Numbered from the stretch's first letter, positions 35,930-55,517 are shown. The stretch is DNA of 64,000 bases from Lineus longissimus (GCF_910592395.1 NC_088317.1:372001-436000), one strand, 5' to 3'. Numbers and translations are program-made. Notes: generated by a model not told the origin, from the letters alone.

Positions 35930-38900
35930 TCACATGTTCTCCTCTCGGAAGATGTCTTTGTACATGTGAACTCGATTAGTAGCGGCATTCCCTGTCTTCA
36001 GCATGCTGTTGATTGCACCATCGTAAAGACCAAACACACCTCCTGAAACAAAAGTTAGGCAATATACCTCTGTGTGACTTGTCCTTTGCACCGCAGTAGA
36101 ACCTGCCTTACCATAATACAGCTCTATTAGGAGGACCCTCTATTTCAAAGACACTGCTCTCTGGAACTGGCCCGTTCTATGCAATCTCACACCTGTTATC
36201 AGGACAACCTCTCTATCAAGACAGCATTTATCCATCCAAAGATGGACCATCTCTACTACTGTAACAACTGAAGCATTAGTTTCTTGCCTGAAGCAAATGA
36301 ATTGCTGTTGTAAATAAACAAAAGGCAAAAAGTTGCATTTGGAAAAGCATACAATACCTGTATGAATGAAAAGCACTCGCTTGCCCTGGAAGCGTTCTTG
36401 ATCCCTTCCCAACTCAGTCAGCATCCCACGGGCACCTTTTCCTGTGTAGACTGGGTCAAGCATAATGCCAGTGGATTGGCTAACCTGCGTTATAAAGTCT
36501 GAAAGTGTCAAGATATTAACATGTTCAATGGTTTTTGTGAAAACATTGGACCTTGACTGGAACAGGCAAGTTCCTGAGTGCTAAAACAGTCATAGTCAAT
36601 CTCTATCATAAGACAAGACAAGGCTCAGTTTCCTAATGAATGGTCAAATCAAAGAACCTCATTCTGAACCTACCAAGGTATTCTCTGACATTCTGGATTC
36701 AGTTAGTATGGAAAGTGATTCCAAACTGAAGAGTTCAGTGTCACCCGAGAGTGATATTTGCTGACCTTTTTGGTCAAGACATTGACACTGCTACCAGCTG
36801 AGAGCATGTGAGGGGGCTCCATGGCACTGCTACTCCTTGTGAAAGCATGGTAAGAGAGCTCCTCGGTTGACTCTAAACCACTTCACTACATTGGAGCACT
36901 CTCCCAGTTCAGTGTATCATCTGACAGAGGCTTCACTCATTGACAGCAAAAGTGGTCAAACGTAGTCTATGAAATCACCAAAGTTCATGGTCAAGTGTGG
37001 TTCAAATCATCACCAAAGAGTCAAGAACAAGAAACGACTAAAGTAATAACTTATATAGTGGACACTTTCATTTATTCTGTTAAATTGAATCATATACAGC
37101 GTACTAGGAAATCCATTTTGTTTACTTTCCCTTAGAAGCCTCTAGCCCATTGTGGAATCCCTTGCCCATTCCAAGTTTGGGAGTGCCGTTGTCTTTACAC
37201 AAGTAGAGATCTCCTTTCTGGAACTGGCAAAACATGCCGGCACAGCAATTATTACGTGCATGACCACACTCCTTGTTGCGGTGAATGCAGCCCCTGAAAA
37301 AGAATTTGCAGTAAGGCCCAAGCTTGTAAATTCATCCTTAAAGGACCAGGTCCATTCCTGTGCATCACGTTCCCATGGCCCGCTAGAGATGCCAGAGTAA
37401 ACCTATGTCTACAGTTGGCAACACTAGGTTGCTACATTTACACTTGCAACCAAAAATGGCAAAGAACCTGGCAGGAGTAATGGTCTGTAGTAATGCTGGG
37501 CAGCACTTATGAAGTTTGTATATTTCCTGCCCAGATATGCAGCTTCACAGTGGACTGGCCATATCCTGTCGCCTGTTACATTCTTGCTGAGAAGAGACAA
37601 GCAGGATTCAAAACATCTTACCGTTTCTGGATGTTTTGGAGGAAATCTTCTTCAGTCGTCATGGCTGTAAGGGAAAAGACAGGACTCTCAGACACTAAAA
37701 GTGTACAGTTTTAAGGCTCTGCTTTCCCTGATCCCTAGATCTACCCTGTGGACGAGAGCAGTCCATTGAGCACCGCTTTGTATAAAAATGCAAACAGCAA
37801 ATCGAGTGATTTCACGTGACGTCATCACCTGCCATGCTACGTAGAGGGATTGACAAAAGAAAGCAAGCGCAAATGACCATGACAGCATTTGATACGGCTA
37901 AGCCCATTAAGTCAGGCAAGACAAATCATTGTTCTGCCCCGCAACATGACTATACTGAAAGCTTTGTTTGAATAGTGAGTACCAGTACCGGTGATAGAAA
38001 TGTTTGGCTTACCTGAAATGTTACTGATGACCAAGGCAACGACAAGGATAAGGTATTTCATGTTTAATTCTGTAACTGTCGTCCTAATATTGGAAGATAT
38101 GAAATAAGAATAAAATTGTAGTTTCAAGGTTTTTCTAAGCAACTGCGATGGACTAGCATCATACTTTACTTAGATTTGCTCCAAGAGGGCGTTTTGATTC
38201 AAATAAACATATTCTATTCTAAGTTCTCTATTCCTATTCTATTCTGGTCTATGTTCAGAGGGAGTAATTCTCCTAGAGGGATAAGATTACAACAACTAGT
38301 AGGATAAAGCTTCAGCTTGATGATCTTGAGTCATTTTGGCAGCTTGTAGAATAGCGGACGTTAACCTTCAACCAAAGCACTTAGTCCTATTAGCTGTAGG
38401 AGGGGCCGAGATGCTCTTGATTCGAGGATAGAAATCAAACTCCCAAATGACAATTCCCAATTTATCTTCGAAGAGAATGGACCTACTTGTGGATGGCAAA
38501 TATGTAGTATGATACCTACCTCAGGTTGCGAATGAGTTGTGTTCACCTCTTGTGCCAACGAATGGTTTAATAAACTAGATGCCATGGCTCTATTTATACA
38601 CAATTAAATTCAACTAAATCAAATAAGTCAACAAAATTTGAATAATTTTTACATTATATTTTAATTTCAAATTCGATTCGTCTGTCTCACATCTGCACAC
38701 GGCAAGTAATTCTGCTGATTATGTAAAACATGATCAACTAGACAAAACAACAGATGGAATGCACATTCCAGGCTCCAACTCTCTCATCAATTCATTTCTA
38801 GGGACCACAATTTCAATATTTTAGAATACAATTAAGATTAAAAACGGGAAACTGACCTGCAAGCTAGAGGAGGAAATTTCCTAGCTTTTCACTGTCCTTT

Positions 38901-41900
38901 TAAGACTTAAAAAACCAATTTTCTTCCAGTCAGTTGTACCAAGGCAAGCACAACACCTCACCAAGCGAGTAGTTTATGATTTTTTGTCTCCAAAATCAAC
39001 CTCAATGGAATTTGTAAGTGGCTTCCAAAGATACTGATTGACAGGGAACCGGTGAGTGTTGATCACCACATTGATGTTGTAGCCCACAATTACCGAGAGT
39101 GTTGCAAGAGAGGTGTTGACACAGACGGCTCAGGACTGTAATGCCCGGAGGGATGTGGTGGTACAGTCGACATAGAAATGTCAAGTTGCAGCTGGTGGCG
39201 AGTTAGTAAGCGCCTGCAAAATTGGAAACAGCCGCACCATCAGGAGCCTCGAGCACAACAACTCAGCAGAACACAAGTTACGTAAGAACAACTCAGTCGG
39301 TTACAACACTTTATTTGGTTAATATATTCTACAGCAGAATTAAGAAAACAAATTGGTGTCTTTTTCCTTTGGGTCAATTAGAGCTGTTTACCTTGGTTTG
39401 AATTTTTTCATCTCTCCAACCCATTCGCCTCCTTTCTTGGTGTTGGATTTTCCTGAGGAACCCCCACTTGCCCTGAGCCCGCCGTGAAAACCTGGGCCAC
39501 CCTCAGGTGGTTTCGTCCCCTTGTCTTTACACAACCATTGTCCCTTTTTATTCATCTGATTTTGGCAATAGAGGCCTACACAGCAATTGTTCTTTTCATG
39601 TTTACAATCTTTATCGCGGGTAATGCAGGCTCTGGAAAAAACAAATTCAAATGTTACCCATGCAAAAATCCCATATAAAATGGCTTTATTGACGTGTTGG
39701 GCAGAAAAACATCACACACTGTACTGGAGGTCAACAGGCCCAGAAAGATGGCATAGACTGTTCCAATGATTCATCGATGGTGCAGGGCTAAATTAGAAAG
39801 TTATGACTCACTGTGGCCGAATATCTTTAGTTTGAAGTACAACCCCACAAGGCCTTTATACCTCCTTCCCTGTTATAGCTAAGACTGGGATGCACACAGC
39901 AAATCAGCCCTGTATATACTGGTAGGTGGAAGAAGAACTCAATTAATTCAAAATGATCTTACCTTTTGTGAAGAGATTCGATGAAATCCTCTTCAGCTGT
40001 CATTGCTGTAAATACATGATTCAATCATGACTAAAAATTCTTTATCTGAATTACGTATGACGAATGACGAATATAGCATTAGTTTATCTTTTGTTTGGAG
40101 ATGGATAAGAGTCCCCTAAAGGAGTCTATTAGGCCATGTCAAAACCAGTTATGGTCATATTTAAAGCTGTTTAGGTAGGAAGCATCCATGTGGTTAGATT
40201 TAGTCAGCAAGGATGAACAAGGTTGTAGTTTTTCGAAATTCGAAGGCCATTTTGGCTGTGAGTTAGTGACAAGGCGTTGCTGGGAGCACATAAGCATCCC
40301 AGAGTCTTCAGGGTGATAAGGAGCAACTACGAAATGCATCACATAACATGAAAACTCAATGATCAGAAGGTATTCAAACCCACAATCTCTTGATGAAGTG
40401 TCCACCACCACACCACTGCTGAAAGCGTTATTATTCTACATAATAAAGGTTGTCACTTGCCTGCCATGCAGTTGATGACCACCGCAATGACAAGGATCAT
40501 ACAAACAAACTTCATGTCGGATTCTGTAGATGTTGTTCTGGAATTAAGAACATTTGTTAGAAAAACAAAAATTGATTGGTTTCTGTGATTTCGTTGAACA
40601 GCAATATAACAACACAATATAAGAGGTCAAACTTTTGCTAAATTAACTTGGCTGACCATGAAGGGCTGGCCGGTTGACCTAATCTTCCATGATTAATTAG
40701 ATAAATGTTATATCATTGTATACAATGGCAGAACCAGAAATATGGCAGAGGGGCGTAACCCCATCCACAGCCTACCAAACGTATGATCATAGAATCAGGT
40801 GGTCTGGGTCCCTCCCCCCCAACAAATTGGGAGAAGTGCCAATTGGAAGTTTTTCGGACATCTGAGCATGAAATAAGAAGTAGCCATTTGCTTGTTAGCC
40901 AAAGGCACCCTCAAAAATCATTGCTTTCCAACATAAATAGTGGAGGCACACGTCTTGTGCCCAAAGCTAAATCAGCCACTGACATGATGCGGATGGTGCT
41001 TTGAGGCGGGTAACCTAGAAAGGCAAGTCATGTTGGAGACAGACATAACAAATAGCTAAATCACCTGTCATCAAACAATGAATTCGGTGCAAGGTGAACA
41101 TTTTGAGTAAAACGAAATAGAGCGGTAGTACATACCTTGATATTCAGATGTCTCTCACTACCCCTGGAAACAATCTGCTCTGAAGTCTTTAGGTGAACGT
41201 ATTTAACACTTCAACATGAATAATTTCGTGATTAAGGCAATTAGGAACGATTCATCAATTTTGCATAATATGGTTTTATTACCGCTTTGCTTAAACATCT
41301 GGGGGAAATAACCATTAGAATTATAAGTTTGATGAAAACAACACCTGCTGAGCACTTTCCGGACATTTCGCACATGGTGGTGACTCATCATTGATCAGAA
41401 TCAGCTCCACATCTGAGATGACCTCATCAGAGGGTGTTATGACAAACAAGTTAGGCTACGTATATGAGGACACCAACACAAGATATAGATTGACATTGCG
41501 GGGCACCCATTGCATGGCGACTTGAGCTTAAAGTGATCTTGAAAAGACAGTGGAGATAGAAGAGTAAATCAGGTGACGTAGTGAACATCTGGCCTTGATG
41601 TATTTAGGTCACTAAAATATGGCTCATTGGTCGAGTGATGCGACTTTGGCTGTTTCCAAAAGCATGGTGAAGCTAGAGTCCATTGCAAGCTACTGTCAAC
41701 TTGGATGGAATCTTTTTATTGCTTCGGAAGAATGTAAAAGGAATTTTAGTTTTTATATCTCATTCGAAGAAAAAAGTAGGGTTTAGGTGTCTTGCTAGAG
41801 GACACTGAGACTAAACAGAGTGGATCTTCTGACCTCCCGATAGTCGAACCCCTGTCCTCCTCATTATGAAAGGAAAGTAACAGGAAAAATACGACATCTT

Positions 41901-44828
41901 TACCCACCGAGTTCTTCTGGCGTAGATATCCCATAACCGAGTCCCTTGTATCCCTCAATTATGTCTAGTATATCCTCTGATCTGATGTCGTTCAACCCCA
42001 CCTCCTGGAGTGTTTCATTCACGTGGTTATGAAAGTAAGCAGCGCTGTCACAAATCGCCACAGCGTGGATTCTGTAAAAATCAAATTAAATGCAATAAGA
42101 ATTACAGACAACTTTTTAGACACACCAGTCGAGCGGTGCTATACTACAACAAGTCAGCGTTATTCAGTGATGAAAATGAACTCCTCCTATCTGATTTTCT
42201 GTTACATAGGAGTTCACGTAGGGTCATGAAGGGAAATGATTAGCAGGAGCCAGGTTGGCAAAGATAACAATGGAGAAGTAGGTGTCTCCATTATCTGACA
42301 GTTGATCAGCACAAGACACTGGCATGAACAGTCAAAACATGTTCCAAGTGCAGGAGGAGGACAAAGCCAGTCTCTGTTCACCATTCATTGGAAAGCTTTT
42401 GACGCGAGCACTACCTGTTGCTACATTGAAATTCAACTTTGGGAGTAATGTCATTTTCTCAAAATTGTCCTCGTCAAAACACAGCTGCAGTGTTACATAC
42501 TTGAGCTTGCCCCCAGTGAGATAATTAGCGATGGCGAGTCCAGCTGAGGTGCCTCCACTTCCTACCGTCACGACGATATCATCAAAGTATTCCTGGACAC
42601 CCTGGATGGTAAAGAGCTTGGAAAGTTATGCAACTTTTTACCTTTATGGACTGGGTCACCTTGATTATGGTTGTGGTAATTTTGACAGTTTGAGAAGATG
42701 TATCATTTACTATAATGATCAAATCAACCATTTCGGCTGGCATCAACAGTACCACCAGAGGTTGAGATCTTTATATACCCAAAGGGTTACGACAATTCAA
42801 AACATTTAGGATAATGTCAGTCTCCACTCCTTGGCGAATCGCTGTTTCTTACCTGACTGATAAGCTCCTGGAAAGCAGTAATGTATCCAAACAGACCAAC
42901 ACTCGTTGACCCACCAACAGTCATTATGTACGACGCCTCGCCTGTCTCCGCCTTAAGTTTCTGAGCAATCCTTTCCATCATTGGTTTAAGAGTGGTCAGA
43001 TATGGTGATTGCTTGGGAACGAGGTACATCTCTGCTCCACACAATCTGTTCAGGAAGATGTTGCCATTGCACTCGACTTCTTCAGGTTTCTGAATAGAAA
43101 CATTTTGTGACAAATTTCAAATTAAAAGACTTTGGAAATCTCACCAATTGTCAGGTGCTTTAGCTTGACACAAACTATCATAACAAGTAAAGAAAGGCAA
43201 AATATCTGTAAACGATTGAACCTGGATGAACAAAAAGATTGTTTACCAATTTTAGCTAAACCAAATACTATTCGGATGATACAAGTTTGTGGAGACATGC
43301 ATCGCCATACGAGCAGACGTCACTCCACGTAGGTTAACGCTCGAGTTCAATTCAATTCAACCTAATACAACCCAATCATTTTCTCAGTTTGAAGTTAGGT
43401 GTCCTTGATGAGTGTGGTACCTCTATATCTGTCCTCAGAACCAAGTGTGTCTGGCATCCAAGCTGAGCAGCGGCCACTGCTGTGGCACGGCAAAAATTGG
43501 ACTGCAAACCGCCACAAGTGATGATGTGCTTGCAACCTTTGTGTAGGGCATCAGCCAGGAGGAACTCTAACTTTCGAACCTGTCAAAATGTTAGAAGTGA
43601 TTTAAGAGGAAGAGTTTTCCTGCATGGATTTGTAATCGTTGAGGTCCTGACACTAGGTGTACCTCAAGTGTCCTGCGCTGGCAGCGACAACTGCATCCTG
43701 ATGGCATTAGACTCTTCTTGCTATCTATGACTGCAACGGCTGGCATTGGCCACAGTGAAGTTAAACTCTCTGACCTGAACACACCTTTTTAAGGGGGAAA
43801 AGCATCGAGATTCAGAGTCAAGAATATAGACGTCCCTTATCTTAATCATTTTGATAGCAAGTAGCTAAATAACCTCGGAGTGAGTTGTCATGTCTGATAA
43901 TGCAGATTTACTGCACTCACTTTATTTCCAGAAAGTGTGCTACCAGTCATATCATCTCTTTTGATGTAAAGTTGCACATCATCGGGTACACCTGGGGGCC
44001 TCCATTCATGGATTGGGCTGTCGTGCTTCGCCAACTGAATAAAAGATGAAACATACAGAAGGCGAATTTATTGGGCAACTATGAACTGACTTGGGGCACC
44101 CCTGTTGGAGCATAGGATTTCATGCTCTAGATTGGTAAAGCAGTTCAATGTCAGTGAGATATGTCACATCACAACCGAGGTGGTTTCTGTTGAGGTGGTG
44201 GTCGGTTGTCATCCTCGTCATACGTCCACTGTGACTTACTATACATGCTTCCCGAAATTGTGGTGGCTTGCATTGGAACTAACTGTTTCCCCCTTGTCCG
44301 TCATCAAATTCAAAGGCATTCAAGTGTGTTGGTCAACCATGACTATCTCCTTTGTCCCTCCACCATAAGGCCTAGATTCCCCTAAGGCTTATGACATCAC
44401 TATTTCGGACACTCAGCGCCCCATTTCTGGAAAGGTGTATAGATGCCCCCCGGCCCCGGCAAAAAGACCATCCATCCATCCTGATCCTCGCCCTCGAAAG
44501 GACAATTATCTCTGCGAGACAAAACAAGGCAGTCTGGAAACATTTTTTGCATGTGATGACTGATGTCATGATGTTTCTTGACATTGTAAAGTGGTACATC
44601 TACATGGTACATCATGTAGATGTGTGGTACACGACATGATTGTTGTAGGGGCCTAGATACTAGGCCAGGTTTGTCAAGTTGAGGCTCCAGTCAGTCAGTG
44701 TTCTCACTTACTTCAACGAAATTCTTTGGTATTCGTTGTAAACTACGAGCCCATTTTGGCACATTATACGGAGTAGGGTTACTGCTATGTCTATAGACAG
44801 TTGACAAGGTAGAAGTTGCCTTTGACAT
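35930..44828 (-). CDS. D-cysteine desulfhydrase / ACC deaminase-like PLP enzyme
   Basis: A fold-type II PLP enzyme; family members break D-cysteine down to pyruvate, sulfide and ammonia, or deaminate 1-aminocyclopropane-1-carboxylate. Exons: 44828-44712, 44034-43921, 43579-43421, 43089-42853, 42601-42501, 42071-41908, 36498-36358, 36042-35930; 381 residues, all phases consistent. Family motifs: [28 protein letters not shown], with the PLP lysine as the last codon of exon 2 (residue 77); [40 protein letters not shown], the phosphate-binding loop; [25 protein letters not shown]; and [15 protein letters not shown] near the end. The substrate cannot be decided by eye. The intron from 41907 to 36499 holds two small secreted-protein genes on the same strand. 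Eight exons show it is a settled nuclear gene. Confidence 0.9.
37071..37076 (-). terminator. Poly(A) signal of the first cysteine-knot-like gene
   Basis: AATAAA on the minus strand about 46 bp after the stop codon at 37122. Confidence 0.6.
37122..38061 (-). CDS. Secreted cysteine-knot-like peptide 1 (nested gene)
   Basis: Exons 38061-38013, 37664-37622 and 37293-37122 encode 87 residues. The N-terminus is a signal peptide ([13 protein letters not shown] core). A short acidic segment ends in Lys-Arg, which looks like a propeptide cleavage site, followed at once by a mature part with six cysteines spaced C-6-C-6-CC-4-C-9-C. That is the inhibitor cystine knot pattern seen in many animal defence, signalling and venom peptides. 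The tail is basic and glycine-rich. The intron pattern (phase 1, a 43-nt middle exon) is identical to that of the neighbour at 39388-40515, so the two are tandem duplicates. Both lie inside one intron of the desulfhydrase gene, on the same strand. Function is unknown; nothing shows it is a toxin. Confidence 0.8.
38520..38598 (-). promoter_or_regulatory. TATA box and 5' UTR exon of cysteine-knot-like gene 1
   Basis: On the minus strand TATAAATA (38598-38591) lies about 30 bp upstream of a likely start site near 38565. The short noncoding exon ends at a GAG/GTAGGT donor (38520). The coding exon begins after an acceptor at about 38083, 22 nt before the ATG. A strong TATA box suits a highly or tissue-specifically expressed secreted peptide and sets this promoter apart from the TATA-less ones nearby. 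Confidence 0.6.
39310..39315 (-). terminator. Poly(A) signal of the second cysteine-knot-like gene
   Basis: AATAAA on the minus strand, about 73 bp after the stop codon at 39388. Confidence 0.6.
39388..40515 (-). CDS. Secreted cysteine-knot-like peptide 2 (nested gene)
   Basis: Exons 40515-40461, 40005-39963 and 39631-39388 encode 113 residues. It has a signal peptide ([14 protein letters not shown] core), an acidic pro-segment ending Lys-Arg, then six cysteines spaced C-6-C-6-CC-4-C-11-C, and a longer Gly/Ser/Lys-rich tail than its neighbour. The 43-nt middle exon and the phases match gene 1 exactly. Intron 1 must use a GC donor (CAG/GCAAGT), while gene 1 has GT at the same place. A noncoding first exon ends at 41136. 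The paralogues share an Arg-Asx-Lys-Asp/Glu motif between the first two cysteines and Asn-Asn before the CC pair. Function is unknown. Confidence 0.8.
41090..41396 (-). repeat. Promoter and first exon of cysteine-knot-like gene 2; source copy of a duplication
   Basis: On the minus strand this holds the noncoding exon ending ATATCAAG/GTATGT at 41136, with a TATA-like TTAAATA around 41199-41205. The same roughly 300 bp recurs at 46292-46651. Confidence 0.7.
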
Positions 44829-45100
44829 CGTTTGATGGCCGTTTTTTATGTAAAAATTTCACTGCTGATTGTTGGGTAATCCCTTTTCAGCAGGGAGGGA
44901 ATTCCGCAATTTCCCTGAAGTTCCGATGTCCACCAATTCTGTGGGGGAAATCAAACATAGCCCATTATAGCCTCGATCCGCTCATAGCACAGCCATAGTA
45001 TTGGTCTAAATCAAACGTGGCCGTTCGTCGGTGCAAATGACGTCACGGCGTGGAATTCCGTTCATTATCGTGTCCGTGTCGATTTTTAAGATCACACTTA
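44829..45100. other. Upstream region of the desulfhydrase gene
   Basis: No gene seen. This is presumed 5' UTR or promoter of the minus-strand desulfhydrase gene, bordered by the foldback-like element. Confidence 0.4.
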
Positions 45101-46254
45101 TGGGCGGTTATTACCGCAAATAAAGACAAACCAAAGCAAAGACACCTGTGTAGCATATCAAGGACACGTAGATTGATACTCCTGGGCGGTTATTACCGCA
45201 AATAAAGACAAACCAAAGCAAAGACACTTGTGTAGCATATCAAGGACACGTAGATTGATACTCCTGGGCGGTTATTACCGCAAATAAAGACAAACCAAAG
45301 CAAAGACACTTGTGTAGCATATCAAGGACACGTAGATTGATACTCCTGGGCGGTTATTACCGCAAATAAAGACAAACCAAAGCAAAGACACTTGTGTAGC
45401 ATATCAAGGACACGTAGATTGATACTCCTGGGCGGTTATTACCGCAAATAAAGACAAACCAAAGCAAAGACACTTGTGTAGCATATCAAGGACACGTAGA
45501 TTGATACTCCTGGGCGGTTATTACCGCAAATAAAGACAAACCAAAGCAAAGACACCTGTGTAGCATATCAAGGACACGTAGATTGATACTCCTATGTGTG
45601 CCACATCAAAGACATCTGGACCATACACCACATCAAAGATAACGATGCGAAGTCAACAGGCGGCGCCACCGTCTTGGGACAAGTAAAAACGATTTCGACA
45701 ACTATAGGTTTTTGTTGATATAAGCGACTATTTTTATTTTTATAATCATTTTTTTCTCGCAGTGAAATTTTTATTAATTGATTCAACTTCAATAAGTTAA
45801 ATGAGAAGAAAAATAAATATCTCGACTTGAAAAAAAAAATTTAATTTCAAATTTTTTTTCTTGACATGAAAAAAAATATCTTGACTAGAAAAAAATCATT
45901 TCGACTAGAAAAAAAAATCATTTCGACTTTTTGAAGCAAACGGCTTGCCATAGGAGAGAGGTGGCAAATAACAACAACGTCAACAGGCAGCGTACGGCCG
46001 CCAGCAATCTACAGTGGCGCCGCCTGTTGACTTCGCATCGTTATCTTTGACGTGGTGTATGGTCCAGATGTCTTTGATGTGGCACACACAGGAGTATCAA
46101 TCTACATGTCCTTGATATGCTACACAAGTGTCTTTGCTTTGGTTTGTCTTTATTTGCGGTAATAACCGCCCAGGAGTATCAATCTACGTGTCCTTGATAT
46201 GCTACACAAGTGTCTTTGCTTTGGTTTGTCTTTATTTGCGGTAATAACCGCCCA
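45101..46254. mobile_element. Foldback-like element with tandem-repeat inverted arms
   Basis: The left arm has six head-to-tail copies of an 82-bp unit (starts at 45101, 45183, 45265, 45347, 45429, 45511), each beginning TGGGCGGTTATTACCGC, followed by about 85 bp more. The right arm (about 46010-46254) is the reverse complement of that flank plus two 82-bp units, and ends GCGGTAATAACCGCCCA. The middle, about 45680-46005, is rich in A/T runs with no transposase frame. Long inverted arms made of tandem units are the hallmark of foldback-type DNA transposons. The flanking bases allow a TA target duplication, but 2 bp is weak. Confidence 0.8.
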
Positions 46255-46291
46255 TACACACTCACTTGTTGTTATTTACGTTTTGGACACC

Positions 46292-46651
46292 AAGGTGAAC
46301 ATTTTGGGTAAAACGAAATAGAGCGGTAGTACATACCTTGATATTCAGATGTCTCTCACTACCCCTGGAAACATTCTGCTCTGAAGTCTTCAACACTTCA
46401 ACATGAATAATTTCGTGATTAGAAGGCAATTAGGAACGATTCATAAATGTTGCATAATATGGTTTTATTACTGCTTTTTAAACATGACAGATGTGAGGTA
46501 TCTTAAAAAGCGTGCAGTGGAACATTTTCATGATATTCGTATAAGAAGTTAAAAATCTGGGGGAAATAACCATTAGAATTATAAGTTTGATGAAAACAAC
46601 ACCTGCTGAGCACTTTCCGGACATTTCGCACATGGTGGTGACTCATCATTG
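46292..46651 (-). repeat. Displaced copy of the gene 2 promoter and first exon
   Basis: Nearly identical to 41090-41396, including the noncoding exon and its GTATGT donor. This copy lacks the stretch of about 15 bp with the TATA-like box and carries about 75 bp extra near 46480-46555. It lies beside the foldback-like element, upstream of the desulfhydrase gene and on the same strand. Confidence 0.8.
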
Positions 46652-46913
46652 CGCTGCGCGTTTTACCGATCCTATAGCGCAGCCATCTCGAGATCGCGCA
46701 AGGCCGATCCTGCGCGTTTTTAGTCTCTGCGCTTTTTTTGGATCCGAGTTTATAGTAATTCCATGTCGATTCGGTGGTGATTTTTTTACATTATCATTAC
46801 ATTGACGGCAATATTGAATTTTTGCTACACCACTACCTACCGGCATCCATGGGGCGCTTAGTTGGAAATGATATAAAATATAGCAATAGAATTTTGTTCC
46901 GAATCATGAATAT

Positions 46914-47324
46914 TTGAATACTAGAATGACACAATGCACACTTTTTATTTTGCAATTTCTTCCAATACAAATATGTATATTTTCTTATTCTAATCTCTTA
47001 ATTACTGGTCTTTATTACCAGGAAGATGACACACTCTGGGTAACCATGGTCAAGCTCATCACAGGTTTTAAACTTGCTTGGACCCAGTTGTTTGCTTTAA
47101 TTGGGAAAAGTTTGTCATCAGATTTTAAAACTCAGAGGCTCATTGAGCATAATGCTTGGTTTAATGGTAATAGCAACTCTAATTTGGCACAGGGCTTGGA
47201 AGGTTTAAAACATTCAACTGTGATAAAAAGGGTGAGCAAAGGCAATTACTTTTTCTCACCAATTTTTTCTCAATCAAATATTGGTTATAAATGTAAAATG
47301 TATGATGTAAATAATGAAGTATAG
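46914..47324 (+). other. AT-rich open frame of unknown nature
   Basis: 136 codons, markedly more AT-rich than neighbouring exons. A pyrimidine-rich tract and CAG acceptor at 47022 precede a segment with protein-like text (EDDTLWVTMVKLITGFKLAW). No match is recognised and no partner exon was found. It could be an exon of an unannotated gene, part of an old insertion, or chance. Confidence 0.25.
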
Positions 47325-47394
47325 AATTATTAATGTAATAAAGTATCTCTTTGACGTCGATAGCTATGTTTTGTAGGAGGTTAAAATGAATTAC

Positions 47395-47790
47395 AGGCCC
47401 TTACTGTAAACTCACACAGGAGCTGTCTGACATTCAAATGGCAGCACCTGTTGGATCTGTCATGCCTATTTAGTCGCCTCAATGCCCGATAGGGGTCGGC
47501 GGAGAGTTTTGTGTTGGTCGGCAAATTCTTCCCCCAGTTACAACTGGTGCCTGGTACAAAAATGTGATCTCTGTACACTGTGTGTGCATTACGGCCCAGT
47601 CAGGAGCTGTCCGTACCTTTGAACAGATGGCTGTCCCAGATATATCATTAGTATTCGCTAGCCCTCCCCTCCCCCCACTGTAAACTCATCCAGGAGCTGT
47701 CTGAACCTTTAATGTGGCAGCACCAGTGGGTCCTATCCAACGTGTAGGTCCCTACTGTAAACTCACCCAGGAGCTATCCAAGCCATCACA
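47395..47790. repeat. Degenerate repeat around CTGTAAACTCACNCAGGAGCTGT
   Basis: A block built on ACTGTAAACTCA...CAGGAGCTGTC recurs at about 47404, 47600 (partial), 47680 and 47754, with variable spacing and a linked GGCAGCACC part. It lies upstream of the SHARK kinase gene. Confidence 0.55.
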
Positions 47791-47988
47791 CCTCTTGATC
47801 TTAATACAATTGGGCCCCGCGTGATGGCGCTGAGGCGGCCGCTGCCGGTGCCTTTTTCCAAACAGATTGAGTACGTGACGTCATTGAACCAGGAAGTAAG
47901 ATGAAAGTTGAAATCCCACTTTCTGTAATATATATATCAACAAATCACACGCAAATGACTCAGAATTTGCCAGATACGTAGGTTACAA

Positions 47989-55517
<7,529 letters not shown>

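Noticed and set aside
37122-40515. Calling the two cysteine-knot-like genes toxins
   Set aside because: The cysteine spacing is shared by antimicrobial, hormone-like and other secreted peptides. Nothing in the sequence indicates venom use.
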